This document shows, piece by piece, positions 19,247 to 28,159 of a stretch of 64,000 bases of DNA. The position numbers and the translations under genes were made by a program. The first letter of the stretch is position 1; each line of letters starts with the position of its first letter. Under the pieces are notes generated by a model. That model worked only from the letters and a program-made list of their open reading frames with translations, did not search any database and was not told the DNA's origin. Source of the DNA: Ruegeria sediminis (lineage in GTDB: Bacteria; Pseudomonadota; Alphaproteobacteria; Rhodobacterales; Rhodobacteraceae); the NCBI RefSeq assembly GCF_005938215.1, contig NZ_VCPD01000001.1, forward strand, positions 62,001-126,000. Reading direction: 5' to 3'.

Positions 19247-20134
19247 ATGTTCTCCTTCTGCGCTGATCCCGAAACGCTCGGCACGTTCCGTTGGTTTTCC
19301 TGCTACCTGACCAACGGCGTGCACATGTCGTTCTACCTGTCCTTCGTGAAGGTCCTGGTCCTGCTCGCCGTCACGGCGCCCGTGGCCCTGAGTTTCGGAT
19401 TCGTCGGCGCGATGGCGGCGCGGTCGCATTTCCCGCCGCTCAGCTGGCTCGGCAAGGGCTATATCGCGATCGTCCGCGGCGTGCCCGACATCGCCTTCTT
19501 CCTGTTCTTCGTGATCGCGCTGGACCAGGCATTCGAATGGACCCGGCACCAGATCCTCTGCCCCGACTGGACCGATCCGATCCGGCAGGGCAACGACTTC
19601 CTGGTCTGCCCCTCGGCCAAGCTGCCGCTCGGCTCCGCGCCGGAATGGGTGCATGAAACCTACGGCTTCTTCCTGGCGGTGATCACCTTCGCCATCGTCT
19701 TCGGCGCCTTCGCTGCCAACGTGCTGTTCGGCGGAATGCGCGCCGTCCCGCACGCCCAGCTTGAAACCGCCGCGGCCTATGGCATGAGCCGCCGCCAGAC
19801 CTTCTGGCGCGTCCTCGTTCCGCAGATGTGGGTCTACGCCCTGCCCGGCCTGTCGAACCTCTGGATGGTGCTGATCAAGGCCACGCCGCTCCTGTTCCTG
19901 CTGGGGATCGAGGACATCGTCTACTGGGCCCGCGAGCTGGGCGGCACCAAGACGTCCCAGTTCACCGCCTACCCGCATGGCGACTGGCGCATGTGGTATT
20001 TCCTGTTCCTGCTGCTCTTCTATCTCGGCATGACGCGCGTCTCGGAAATCGGGCTCGAGCGGCTGATGCGCCGCCTGTCCCGCGGTCAGGCCACCGCCGC
20101 CGGCGAGCTGCTGCGCAAGGAGACCACCGCATGA
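19247..20134 (+). CDS. polar amino acid ABC transporter, permease 1
   Basis: 295 residues, longer than HisQ because of an insert of about 60 residues around 90-150 (WTRHQILCPDWTDPIRQGND and on) between the first helices. The permease core contains the EAA-type loop ETAAAYGMSRRQTFWRVLVP and NVLFGGMRAVPHAQLE. ATG 19247 is used; TTG 19244 is one codon upstream. The stop overlaps the next ATG (ATGA). Confidence 0.88.
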   Translation: MFSFCADPETLGTFRWFSCYLTNGVHMSFYLSFVKVLVLLAVTAPVALSFGFVGAMAARSHFPPLSWLGKGYIAIVRGVPDIAFFLFFVIALDQAFEWTRHQILCPDWTDPIRQGNDFLVCPSAKLPLGSAPEWVHETYGFFLAVITFAIVFGAFAANVLFGGMRAVPHAQLETAAAYGMSRRQTFWRVLVPQMWVYALPGLSNLWMVLIKATPLLFLLGIEDIVYWARELGGTKTSQFTAYPHGDWRMWYFLFLLLFYLGMTRVSEIGLERLMRRLSRGQATAAGELLRKETTA

Positions 20135-20937
20135 GCTGCTGGCAGACCATCCAGGATTACGGCCTGCGCTCGATCGGCATCGGCGAACGGCTGCTGCCCA
20201 AGGGCGACTTCACCCTGTGCGAACATTTCACCCTGATCGGCTCGGGGATGATCTGGAACGTCTATTTCGGCGTGCTGGCCATGACCACCGGCTTCTTCCT
20301 GGCCACCGCGCTGGCGCTCGGCAAGGCATCGCCCAATCGCTGGCTGCGCAAGCCGGCCGAGTGGTTCATCTTCGTCTTCCGGGGTTCGCCGCTCTTCATC
20401 CAGTTCTTCTTCGCCTATTTCTTCTTCCTGTCGCTGAAGAAATCCTACCCGATGTTCGACGCCTTCACCTCGGCCTGGCTGGGCGCCCTGATCGTGCTGT
20501 TCCTGAACACGGCCGCCTATTCGGGCGAGATCTTCTACGGCGCGCTGCGCTCGATCCCCAAGGGCGACATCGAGGCGGCGGACGCCTATGGCCTGTCGGG
20601 CTGGGCGCGGTTCCGGCGGATCGTCTGGCCCACCATGCTGCGGCTGGCCTGGCCCGCCTACACGAACGAGGCGATCTTCCTGTTCCACGCCACCACGCTG
20701 GTGTTCTTTTCCGCCTTCCCGGCCTGGCAGCAACGCGGCGACGCGCTCTACTATGCCAGCTATTTCGCGGACAAGACCTTCAATCCCTTCGTTCCCTACC
20801 CGATCCTGGCCTTCTACTTCATCCTGCTGACGCTGCTGATCGTCTGGGGTTTCGGACTGGTCAACACCCGCCTGAACCGCCATCTCCCGGCAGAGACGCG
20901 CGGCAAGATGCGCTTCCGCCTGAACCTGGCGCGCTGA
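20131..20937 (+). CDS. polar amino acid ABC transporter, permease 2
   Basis: 268 residues. It is a HisM-like permease: FRGSPLFIQFFFAYFF, then AYSGEIFYGALRSIPKGDIE and the EAA loop EAADAYGLSGWARFRRIVWP. Translation is coupled to permease 1 by ATGA at 20131-20134. The two permeases should form a heterodimer with the ATPase above. No clear terminator follows, only a weak CCGGCC/GGCCGG hairpin with a long loop (20948-20981). Confidence 0.9.
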   Translation: MSCWQTIQDYGLRSIGIGERLLPKGDFTLCEHFTLIGSGMIWNVYFGVLAMTTGFFLATALALGKASPNRWLRKPAEWFIFVFRGSPLFIQFFFAYFFFLSLKKSYPMFDAFTSAWLGALIVLFLNTAAYSGEIFYGALRSIPKGDIEAADAYGLSGWARFRRIVWPTMLRLAWPAYTNEAIFLFHATTLVFFSAFPAWQQRGDALYYASYFADKTFNPFVPYPILAFYFILLTLLIVWGFGLVNTRLNRHLPAETRGKMRFRLNLAR

Positions 20938-21126
20938 CCCCAGGGAACCGGCCGTTTCGCCCCCGGAAAAACTCCGGCCGGGCGGTCGCCGCCCGCTGTC
21001 ATTGTCTCCATCCCGTCAACATTTCCGGCGGCAACCGGCGGGAATCAAAGGAAAGCGAGATTTTTCCGAAAGAATCTCTATACTGCTCCCAGCCCCTTAT
21101 TTTGTGGCGCCGTGGAGAGTATAGCT

Positions 21127-22905
21127 GTGCGAGTTGAATTCATTGAAACGAAAGCGGCCATTGCCGAGTTGAAAGACCAATGGACTGCCGTCTACGAGGC
21201 GGATCCCGAAGCGACCTATTTCCTCTCGTTCGAATGGCTGTTCGGCACCGCAACCGGTGCGGGCAGCGGCGGCATGGTGGTTGGGGTCCGCGCGCCCGAC
21301 GACGATTCCGACTACGTGGCCTTTCTTCCGGTCCGGCTGAACACCGCACACGAATCCGGCGGATTCCACAACGAATTGAACCTGAGCGGCAACTACACCT
21401 CGGACTACAACGGCTTCATCTGCAGGCCGGAATTCGAAACCCAGGCCATTCCCGCGCTTGCCAAATCCCTGCTCGGGATGAACTGGCGGCGCCTGCGCCT
21501 GCTCAACCTGCCCGCCTCGGACGAACGCGTCCGCCTGTTCCTCAGCCCGTTCTCGGCCAGGGATTTCGACCTCAAGCCCGTGAACACGGTCAATTCCGAC
21601 GGCATCGACAACGCGATTTGCCCGCACGCGGTTCTCGCCGACGACTGGGACGAGTTCCTGCAAAAGAACGTCAGTTCGAACACGCGCCAGAAGATCCGGC
21701 GCTTCCTGCGCCAGGTCGAAGGATCCGATGCCTACCGCTTCACCCACACGACCGGCGAAACCTTCGACCGCGATCTGGAAATCCTGATCGAGCTCTGGAC
21801 CGAAAGATGGGCGGAACGAAAGGGCGAGCGCGTGCAGGCCATCGTCAACAGCTTTCGCCGCACCCTCAGGAACGCCCTCGAGACGCAGACGCTCTTCATG
21901 CCGATGCTCTGGCACGAAGACCGCCCGCTGTGCGCCTTCGCCATCCTGGTCGATGATCGAAAGAAGACTTACAACTTCATCGTCGGTGGCCGCGACGACA
22001 CGTTCAAGGGCCCGCCCACGGGTCTGGTCCTGCACGCCTACGCCATTCGCCATGCGATCTCGCAGGGCATCAGGAAATACGATTTCCTGCGCGGCAACGA
22101 ACCCTACAAATACGCTTTCGGATCCGAAGAGACGAAGAACCGTGCGCTGCTTCTAAGCACGAAAAGCGGCCGGAACCTCCGGGGGAAACTCGACCGGCGC
22201 TGCCTGGCCTTCGTGGCGCGGCGGTCCACCGAATTCTACCGGGCCGGAGACCTGGCCGCCGCCGAACGCGGCTTCGCGCAGCTTGTCGAGGCTCAGCCGG
22301 ACAACGCAAACCTGCGCTACTGGCACGGTGTCATCGCCGCCAAGCTCGGCGACGACGCCACCGCAAGCCGCGAGTTCGAGACATCGCTCGAACGCAATCC
22401 CGCGTCGCTCAAGACATGGCTCAGGTTGGGCCGGTCGCTGATATCCGGAAATGGCGGGTCGATCGAAGCGGCGAATTCCTACGTCGATCTGATGCGGAAA
22501 ATCCCGGACCAGCAAAATGTCCACTACCTGCTCGGGCGCGTGCTGCTCAGGCTTGACCAGGTCGATCAGGCCGTCGCCGTTTTCGAGGCCGCGTCGCGTC
22601 TCAGGCCAGGTGACGCGGATATCCTGGCCGCCCTGGAAAAAGCGCGGCGAATGCAGGGCAAGAGCGCCGCGCCGGTTGATGATCAATCCGGGCAACAAAT
22701 GCCTGATACCGCTTCCGAAGCCGAAACAAAGCCGGCGGCGGTCGCCATAACCGCCAAGGCGGGCATCACCCCCGCCGCGGGCCCCCGCGAAATGCACCGA
22801 CTCGCGTTTCAGGTCATGAACTGGCGGCGCACCGAAACCGCGGTGGCGAGCATCGCCCCCGCTCCGAAACCGGCCGGAAACGGACGCCTGGCCTCGCCCG
22901 GCTGA
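21127..22905 (+). CDS. BioF2-like acyltransferase fused to TPR repeats
   Basis: About 592 residues. Residues about 1-360 form a double GNAT-like (Acetyltransf_6/CelD) unit: LSFEWLFGTATG, SSNTRQKIRRFLRQVE, FIVGGRDDTFKGPPTGLVLH and YDFLRGNEPYKYAFGSE are its signatures, as in FemAB/CelD-type envelope polysaccharide enzymes. Residues about 365-520 are TPR-like (FYRAGDLAAAERGFAQLVE, LGRVLLRLDQVDQAVAVFEA), followed by a disordered Ala/Pro tail. GTG 21127 is preferred to GTG 21112 because GGAGAG lies seven bases before it. A -10-like TATACT is at 21079. Confidence 0.78.
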   Translation: MRVEFIETKAAIAELKDQWTAVYEADPEATYFLSFEWLFGTATGAGSGGMVVGVRAPDDDSDYVAFLPVRLNTAHESGGFHNELNLSGNYTSDYNGFICRPEFETQAIPALAKSLLGMNWRRLRLLNLPASDERVRLFLSPFSARDFDLKPVNTVNSDGIDNAICPHAVLADDWDEFLQKNVSSNTRQKIRRFLRQVEGSDAYRFTHTTGETFDRDLEILIELWTERWAERKGERVQAIVNSFRRTLRNALETQTLFMPMLWHEDRPLCAFAILVDDRKKTYNFIVGGRDDTFKGPPTGLVLHAYAIRHAISQGIRKYDFLRGNEPYKYAFGSEETKNRALLLSTKSGRNLRGKLDRRCLAFVARRSTEFYRAGDLAAAERGFAQLVEAQPDNANLRYWHGVIAAKLGDDATASREFETSLERNPASLKTWLRLGRSLISGNGGSIEAANSYVDLMRKIPDQQNVHYLLGRVLLRLDQVDQAVAVFEAASRLRPGDADILAALEKARRMQGKSAAPVDDQSGQQMPDTASEAETKPAAVAITAKAGITPAAGPREMHRLAFQVMNWRRTETAVASIAPAPKPAGNGRLASPG

Positions 22906-22966
22906 CCCGGGCGTCAATGCCGCAACCCGGGCGCTGGCCCACTGCACAGGACTGGCGGGGATTCCC

Positions 22967-23179
22967 ATGACCCAAGCCTTGCTGCAATCCCTCATCACCT
23001 GCCCCGAATGCGGGCAGTCCCGGTCCGAGCGGATGCCGACCGACGCCTGCCAGTGGTTCTACGAATGCGCGCATTGCGGAGCCTTGCTGCGGCCCCGGCC
23101 CGGCGACTGTTGCGTCTTCTGCTCCTACGGAACGGTGCCCTGCCCGCCTGTACAAAATGGCAGATCCTGCTGCACATGA
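22967..23179 (+). CDS. GDCCVxC-domain small zinc-ribbon-like protein
   Basis: 70 residues with eleven cysteines. TCPECGQ and ECAHCGALLRP form a zinc-ribbon-like pair of CxxC knuckles, followed by the motif PGDCCVFCSYGTVPCPP. This is the GDCCVxC family, whose homologues sometimes carry selenocysteine at the first Cys of the pair. Here both are ordinary Cys codons (TGT TGC). The family is associated with metal, especially mercury, resistance loci, but none is nearby. The role is unknown; it may be a thiol or metal-handling protein. Confidence 0.8.
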   Translation: MTQALLQSLITCPECGQSRSERMPTDACQWFYECAHCGALLRPRPGDCCVFCSYGTVPCPPVQNGRSCCT

Positions 23180-23242
23180 TGGTACAAACCCAACAATCCC
23201 GTGGCAGACGCCCGTTTCCGGTCCAATAGCATCGCCCCGAAT

Positions 23243-23263
23243 AATTTGATCAAATATCGTGAC
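23243..23263 (+). promoter_or_regulatory. candidate operator, copy 1 (TTTGATCAAA-GTGAC)
   Basis: AATTTGATCAAAT followed by three bases and GTGAC. It matches the element at 24670-24690 in 19 of 21 positions. It lies about 50 bases upstream of the first glutamine-synthetase-like gene. Confidence 0.6.
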
Positions 23264-23314
23264 AAGCCGCCGAGCCTCGGCTACACCTCATCTCCAAGAA
23301 CGATGGAGACCCTC

Positions 23315-24634
23315 ATGGACCTGAGCACCCTGCACACCTTCCGCGTCGCCGCCTGCGATCTCAACGGACAGATGCGCGGCAAACGGGTGCCGCCCAGCTA
23401 TGCGGACAAGCTGGTCAAGGGCGCGGTGCGGATGCCCCTGTCGGCGCTCAACGTCGATCTCTGGGGCGCCGACATCGCGGGCAGCCCGCTGGTCTTTGAA
23501 TCCGGCGACGCCGACGGCATCCTGCTGCCGACCGACCGCGGTCCCGTGCCCATGCCCTGGCTCGACACCCCGACCGCCCTGGTGCCCATGTGCCTTTATG
23601 ACGATGACGGCGCGCCCTTCGCCGGCGACCCGCGCCACGCCCTGTCCGCGGTGCTCGACCGCTACGCGGCGCGGGGCTGGTCGGTCGTCGCCGCGACCGA
23701 GTTGGAATTCACCCTGCTCGACGCCTCGGGCAACGCGCCGCAACCGCCCCTCAACCCCGTCACGCGGCGGCGGCTGTCCAGCGAAGCCGTGCTGTCGCTG
23801 GCTGAAATGGACGCCTTCGACGCCTTTTTCACCGAGCTTTACGACGGCTGCGACGCCATGGGCATCCCGGCCCAGACCGCCATATCCGAGGCCGGGATCG
23901 GCCAGTTCGAGATCAACCTCAACCACCAGAACGCCCTGCGCTGCGCCGACGATACGTGGCTGTTCAAGGCGTTGGTGCGCGGGCTGGCCCGCAAACACGG
24001 CTTCGCCGCGACCTTCATGGCCAAGCCCTACCCGACGGATGCCGGCAACGGCATGCACGTGCATTTCTCGGTCCTCGACGATCAGGGCCGCAACGTCTTC
24101 GACGACGGTGGCCCGGATGGCACCGATACCCTTCGCGCGGCGGTGGCCGGCTGTCTGGCCGCCATGCCCGGCAGCACGCTGATCTTCGCGCCGCACGGCA
24201 ATTCCTACGAGCGTCTGGTTCCCAGCGCCCATGCTCCGACCGGGGCCTGCTGGGCCTACGAGAACCGAACCGCCGCCATCCGCATCCCCGGCGGCGCTCC
24301 CGCCGCCCGCCGGATCGAGCACCGCGTCGCAGGCGGCGACATCAACCCCTACCTGATGCTCGCCGCCGTGCTGGGCGCGGCCCTGGTCGGCATCGAGGAC
24401 GACCTGCGGCCGCCCGCCCCGATCACCGGCAACGCCTACGAGATCGACGGCCTGCCGCAGCTTGCCCGCGACTGGGCCTCGGCGGTCGCGGCGTTCGAAA
24501 CGGATCCGCTGATCGCGCGGATCCTGCCGGCCGAACTGATCCGCTACCTGGCCATGACCAAGCGGCAGGAAATCGCGCGCTTCTCGGACCGGCCGTCCGA
24601 GACGCACTGGATGAGCTATCTCGAGGCGGTATGA
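23315..24634 (+). CDS. glutamine synthetase-family gamma-glutamyl ligase (PuuA-like), copy 1
   Basis: 439 residues from ATG 23315, which has GGAG six bases upstream; ATG 23303 is an alternative. The glutamine synthetase fold is shown by ATELEFTLLD (metal-binding Glu), GIGQFEINLNHQNAL, GNGMHVHFSV and WAYENRTAAIRIPG (the Arg-containing nucleotide site). The divergent N-terminus and neighbours fit enzymes that glutamylate amines (PuuA/IpuC type) rather than true GlnA. The adenylylation-site tyrosine loop is not evident. Confidence 0.85.
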   Translation: MDLSTLHTFRVAACDLNGQMRGKRVPPSYADKLVKGAVRMPLSALNVDLWGADIAGSPLVFESGDADGILLPTDRGPVPMPWLDTPTALVPMCLYDDDGAPFAGDPRHALSAVLDRYAARGWSVVAATELEFTLLDASGNAPQPPLNPVTRRRLSSEAVLSLAEMDAFDAFFTELYDGCDAMGIPAQTAISEAGIGQFEINLNHQNALRCADDTWLFKALVRGLARKHGFAATFMAKPYPTDAGNGMHVHFSVLDDQGRNVFDDGGPDGTDTLRAAVAGCLAAMPGSTLIFAPHGNSYERLVPSAHAPTGACWAYENRTAAIRIPGGAPAARRIEHRVAGGDINPYLMLAAVLGAALVGIEDDLRPPAPITGNAYEIDGLPQLARDWASAVAAFETDPLIARILPAELIRYLAMTKRQEIARFSDRPSETHWMSYLEAV

Positions 24635-24639
24635 CCCCC

Positions 24640-24668
24640 TTGTCCGAACGCCCGGACTCGGCTAGATT
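24640..24668 (+). promoter_or_regulatory. candidate sigma70 promoter of the amidotransferase gene
   Basis: TTGTCC (24640-24645), 17-base spacer, TAGATT (24663-24668). The predicted start (about 24675) lies inside the palindrome at 24670-24683, a classic repressor position. The leader would be only about 18 bases. Confidence 0.55.
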
Positions 24669-24669
24669 C

Positions 24670-24690
24670 AATTTGATCAAATTTGGTGAC
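24670..24690 (+). promoter_or_regulatory. candidate operator, copy 2 (TTTGATCAAA-GTGAC)
   Basis: Palindrome AATTTGATCAAATT (24670-24683) followed by GTGAC (24686-24690) at the same offset as in the copy at 23243-23263. It overlaps the predicted transcription start of the amidotransferase gene. Confidence 0.65.
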
Positions 24691-24692
24691 TC

Positions 24693-25373
24693 ATGAAAAT
24701 CGGCATCCTGCAAACCGGCCACGCCCCCGAAGTGTTGATCGAGCGTTCGGGGGATTATGACCAGATGTTCCGCTCCCTTCTGGGCGGCAACGGCTTTTCG
24801 TTTCAGACCTTCTCGGTCGTCGACGGCGACTTTCCCGAGGGCGCGCAGGACGCGGACGGCTGGGTGATCACCGGCTCGCGTCACGGCGCCTACGAGGATC
24901 ACCCGTGGATCCCGCCGCTGGAAACCCTGATCCGCGAGATTCGCGACAGCGGCAAGCCCCTGGTCGGCGTCTGCTTCGGCCACCAGATCATCGCGCAGGC
25001 GCTTGGCGGCAAGGTCGAGAAATTCACCGGCGGCTGGTCCGTCGGCCAGACCGACTATGACCTGAACGGCAAGACCGTCACGCTGAACTCCTGGCATCAG
25101 GACCAGGTGACCGAACTGCCCGAGGGCGCAAAGGTTCTGGGCAGCAACGACTTCTGCCGCAACGCCATGGTCGCCTATGGCGACACCATCTGGACCGTCC
25201 AGGCGCATCCCGAATTCTCCAACGAATTCCTCAAGGGATTGATGCGCACGCGCGGCGAGGGCGTCGTGCCCGATGCGCTGCTGCAAGCGGCTGCCAACCG
25301 GCAGGACGGCCCCAACGACAACGCGGAAATCGGCCGCCACATGGCTGACTTCCTCAAGAAAGCGAGGGCCTGA
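24693..25373 (+). CDS. class I glutamine amidotransferase-like hydrolase
   Basis: 226 residues. The GATase fold has nucleophile motif GVCFGHQIIAQALGG (Cys in VCFGHQ) and the His-Glu pair in TVQAHPEFS. In this setting it is likely to hydrolyse a gamma-glutamyl amide, playing the part of PuuD in gamma-glutamyl amine catabolism, although it is of the GMP-synthase-like class I type and not the E. coli PuuD family. Its TGA shares a base with the next ATG (TGATG). Confidence 0.85.
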   Translation: MKIGILQTGHAPEVLIERSGDYDQMFRSLLGGNGFSFQTFSVVDGDFPEGAQDADGWVITGSRHGAYEDHPWIPPLETLIREIRDSGKPLVGVCFGHQIIAQALGGKVEKFTGGWSVGQTDYDLNGKTVTLNSWHQDQVTELPEGAKVLGSNDFCRNAMVAYGDTIWTVQAHPEFSNEFLKGLMRTRGEGVVPDALLQAAANRQDGPNDNAEIGRHMADFLKKARA

Positions 25374-26731
25374 TGGCCGATTGGACAGACAACCTACCGC
25401 AAGCGGCCCGGACCTACCTGGAGGACAGGCGCCTGGACGAAGTGGAATGCATCATCTCGGACCTGCCCGGCATCGCCCGTGGCAAGGCCGTGCCGGCGTC
25501 GAAATTCGCGCGGCAGACCTATTTCCACCTGCCCGACAGCATCTTCTACCAGACCATCACCGGCGACTGGGGCGAGGCCGCCGGCGAGGACGGGTTCATC
25601 GAGCGGGACATGATCCTCAAACCCGATTTCTCGACCGCCTCGGCCGCGCCGTGGACCGGCGACTGGACGCTGCAGGTGATCCACGACGCCTATGACCGCG
25701 ACGGCGACCCGATCCCGTTCAGCCCGCGCAACGTGCTCAAGCGCGTGGTGCAGCTTTATCACGATCAGGGATGGAACCCGATCGTCGCGCCCGAGATGGA
25801 ATTCTACCTGGTCGCCCGAAACATCGACCCGGCCAAGGAGATCGAGCCGATGATGGGCCGCTCGGGCCGCCCGGCGGCGGCGCGTCAGGCCTATTCGATG
25901 ACGGCGGTGGACGAGTTCGGCCCGGTGATCGACGACATCTACGATTTCGCCGAGCATCAGGGTTTCGAAATCGACGGCATCACCCAGGAAGGCGGCGCCG
26001 GCCAGCTCGAGATCAACCTGCGCCACGGCAATCCGGTGAAACTTGCCGACGAGGTGTTCTATTTCAAGCGCCTGATCCGCGAGGCGGCGCTGCGCCACAA
26101 CTGCTTCGCCACCTTCATGGCCAAGCCGATCGAGGACGAGCCGGGTTCGGCCATGCACATCCACCACTCGATCGTTGACCTGGACACGGGCAAGAACATC
26201 TTTTCCGGCCCGCAAGGCGGTGAAACGGACGCGTTCTATCACTTCATCGCCGGGCTGCAGAACCATCTGCCCGCAGGTCTGGCGGTCATGGCGCCCTATG
26301 TAAACTCGTACCGGCGCTACGTGAAGGACCAGGCCGCCCCCATCAACCTCGAATGGGGCCGCGACAACCGCACCACCGGCATCCGGGTTCCCCTGTCGGG
26401 CCCCGAAAGCCGGCGCATCGAGAATCGCATCGCAGGCATGGACTGCAACCCCTACCTGGGCATCGCCGTCTCTCTCGCCTGCGGATATCTCGGCCTGATG
26501 GAGGAACGGCGTCCCCGCCGGCAATTCTACGGCGACGCCTACGAAGGCGACGGCGACATACCGCAGGTCATGGGACAGGCGCTGGACCTGTTCGACGGCG
26601 CCGAGGCGCTGCACCAGGTCCTGGGGCCGGAATTCGCGCGAGTCTACGGCATCGTCAAACGCGCCGAATACGAGGAATTCCTGCAGGTGATCTCGCCCTG
26701 GGAACGCGAGCACCTGTTGCTGAACGTCTGA
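25373..26731 (+). CDS. puuA: glutamine synthetase-family gamma-glutamyl ligase (PuuA-like), copy 2
   Basis: 452 residues, complete. Glutamine synthetase motifs are APEMEFYLVARN, EGGAGQLEINLRHGNP, GSAMHIHHSIVD and WGRDNRTTGIRVPLSG. Close to gamma-glutamylputrescine synthetase, which glutamylates putrescine with ATP. It overlaps the amidotransferase stop by one base and is followed after 44 bases by the FAD oxidase. It is only moderately similar to copy 1, so the two probably act on different amines. Confidence 0.87.
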   Translation: MADWTDNLPQAARTYLEDRRLDEVECIISDLPGIARGKAVPASKFARQTYFHLPDSIFYQTITGDWGEAAGEDGFIERDMILKPDFSTASAAPWTGDWTLQVIHDAYDRDGDPIPFSPRNVLKRVVQLYHDQGWNPIVAPEMEFYLVARNIDPAKEIEPMMGRSGRPAAARQAYSMTAVDEFGPVIDDIYDFAEHQGFEIDGITQEGGAGQLEINLRHGNPVKLADEVFYFKRLIREAALRHNCFATFMAKPIEDEPGSAMHIHHSIVDLDTGKNIFSGPQGGETDAFYHFIAGLQNHLPAGLAVMAPYVNSYRRYVKDQAAPINLEWGRDNRTTGIRVPLSGPESRRIENRIAGMDCNPYLGIAVSLACGYLGLMEERRPRRQFYGDAYEGDGDIPQVMGQALDLFDGAEALHQVLGPEFARVYGIVKRAEYEEFLQVISPWEREHLLLNV

Positions 26732-26775
26732 GGCCGGCAGGGCGTCTCCATACCGACAAGAAGCAGGAGGGCAGG

Positions 26776-28080
26776 ATGAATCTGCTCTATTCCAACGACC
26801 GGCGGGCCGAGCATCCGCCAAGCTGGTACGCGGCAACCGCGCATCCTTTCGAGCGGCTGGCGCCGCTCAGGGGCGAGACCAAGGCGGATGTCTGCGTCGT
26901 CGGCGGCGGCTATACCGGCCTGTCGGCGGCGCTGCACCTTGCCGAAGCCGGGCTGGACGTGGTGCTGGTCGAGGCGCATCGCGTCGGCTTCGGCGCGTCC
27001 GGGCGCAACGGCGGACAGCTTGGCAGCGCCCAGCGGATGGATCAGGAAGACCTCGAGCGCCTGGTCGGAGACGCGGACGCCGCCCGCCTCTGGGATCTGG
27101 CCGAGGACGCCAAGGATCTCGTCAAAGGGCTGATCGCGAAGCACGGGATCGACTGCGATCTGAAACCCGGCATCGCCCATTTCGGGTTCAGCGACGCCGA
27201 ATGCCGCGAGTTGCACGACCATGCCGCGCATCTGCAAACCCGCTACGGCTATGACCAGATCGAACCGCTCGACGCCGAAGCGGGGCGCGCGCTCTGCCCT
27301 TCGCCGGCCTACAAGGGCGGCTACCTGGACATGGGCGCCGCGCATCTGCACCCGCTGAACTACGCCCTGGGCCTGGCGCGGGCGGCGCAGGCCGCCGGCG
27401 TCCGGATCTTCGAGGAGACCGAGGTTCACCACATCGAGGAACGCCGCCCCGCGGTCGTGCGGACCGACAAGGGGCGTGTGGTGGCCGAGCATGTCATCCT
27501 CGCCTGCAACGGCTATCTCGGCTCGCTGAACCGCAAGGTGGAGGCCAAGGTCATGCCGATCAACAACTTCATCGCCGCGACCGAGCCCCTGGGTGACGAC
27601 GCCGCCCGGGTCCTGACCCGCGACATCGCGGTGGCGGACACGAAATTCGTGGTGAACTACTTCCGTCTCAGCGCCGACAAACGTCTGCTGTTCGGCGGCG
27701 GCGAAAGCTACGGCTATCGCTTCCCCGCCGACATCGCGGCCAAGGTGCGCAAACCGATGGCCGAGATTTTCCCGCATCTGCGCGACGTCGGAATCGACTA
27801 CGCCTGGGGCGGCACGCTGGCGATCACCATGCGCCGGATGCCCTTTCTGGCGCGGGTCGCCCCGAACATCCTCTCCGCCTCGGGCTATTCCGGCCACGGG
27901 GTCGGCACGGCGACCCATGCCGGGCAACTCATGGCGCGGGCCATTCAGGGCCAGGCCGAAGGGTTCGACACCCTGTCGCGCGTCCCCTCCACGCCCTTTC
28001 CGGGGGGCCCTGCCCTGCGCAGCCCGCTGCTGGTGCTTGCGATGACCTGGTACTCGCTCAGGGACCGGCTGGGCGTCTGA
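26776..28080 (+). CDS. puuB: FAD-dependent oxidoreductase (gamma-glutamylputrescine oxidase-like)
   Basis: 434 residues of the DAO/PuuB type. The N-terminal Rossmann motif VCVVGGGYTGLSAALHLAEA (about 35-54) is followed by GFGASGRNGGQLGS, and the C-terminal FAD signature YSGHGVGTATHAGQLMA is intact. It should oxidise a glutamylated amine to an aldehyde, releasing ammonia or amine and peroxide. A clear ribosome site (GCAGGAGGGCAGG region) precedes ATG 26776. The aldehyde dehydrogenase and aminotransferase steps are not in the window. Confidence 0.87.
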   Translation: MNLLYSNDRRAEHPPSWYAATAHPFERLAPLRGETKADVCVVGGGYTGLSAALHLAEAGLDVVLVEAHRVGFGASGRNGGQLGSAQRMDQEDLERLVGDADAARLWDLAEDAKDLVKGLIAKHGIDCDLKPGIAHFGFSDAECRELHDHAAHLQTRYGYDQIEPLDAEAGRALCPSPAYKGGYLDMGAAHLHPLNYALGLARAAQAAGVRIFEETEVHHIEERRPAVVRTDKGRVVAEHVILACNGYLGSLNRKVEAKVMPINNFIAATEPLGDDAARVLTRDIAVADTKFVVNYFRLSADKRLLFGGGESYGYRFPADIAAKVRKPMAEIFPHLRDVGIDYAWGGTLAITMRRMPFLARVAPNILSASGYSGHGVGTATHAGQLMARAIQGQAEGFDTLSRVPSTPFPGGPALRSPLLVLAMTWYSLRDRLGV

Positions 28081-28130
28081 ACCCAAAAGCGACGGTTTCG
28101 TGATTTTTTGCCGATCGCCCGGATCAGGGC

Positions 28131-28159
28131 TTGGCATATTCGCCGCATGGTTTTAACTT
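28131..28159 (+). promoter_or_regulatory. candidate sigma70 promoter of the DegT-type gene
   Basis: TTGGCA (28131-28136), 17-base spacer, TAACTT (28154-28159). The -10 lies inside the palindrome at 28154-28170. Confidence 0.55.

Noticed and set aside
22967..23179. Selenocysteine in the GDCCVxC protein
   Set aside because: The relevant codons are TGT and TGC with no in-frame TGA, so no Sec insertion is implied.
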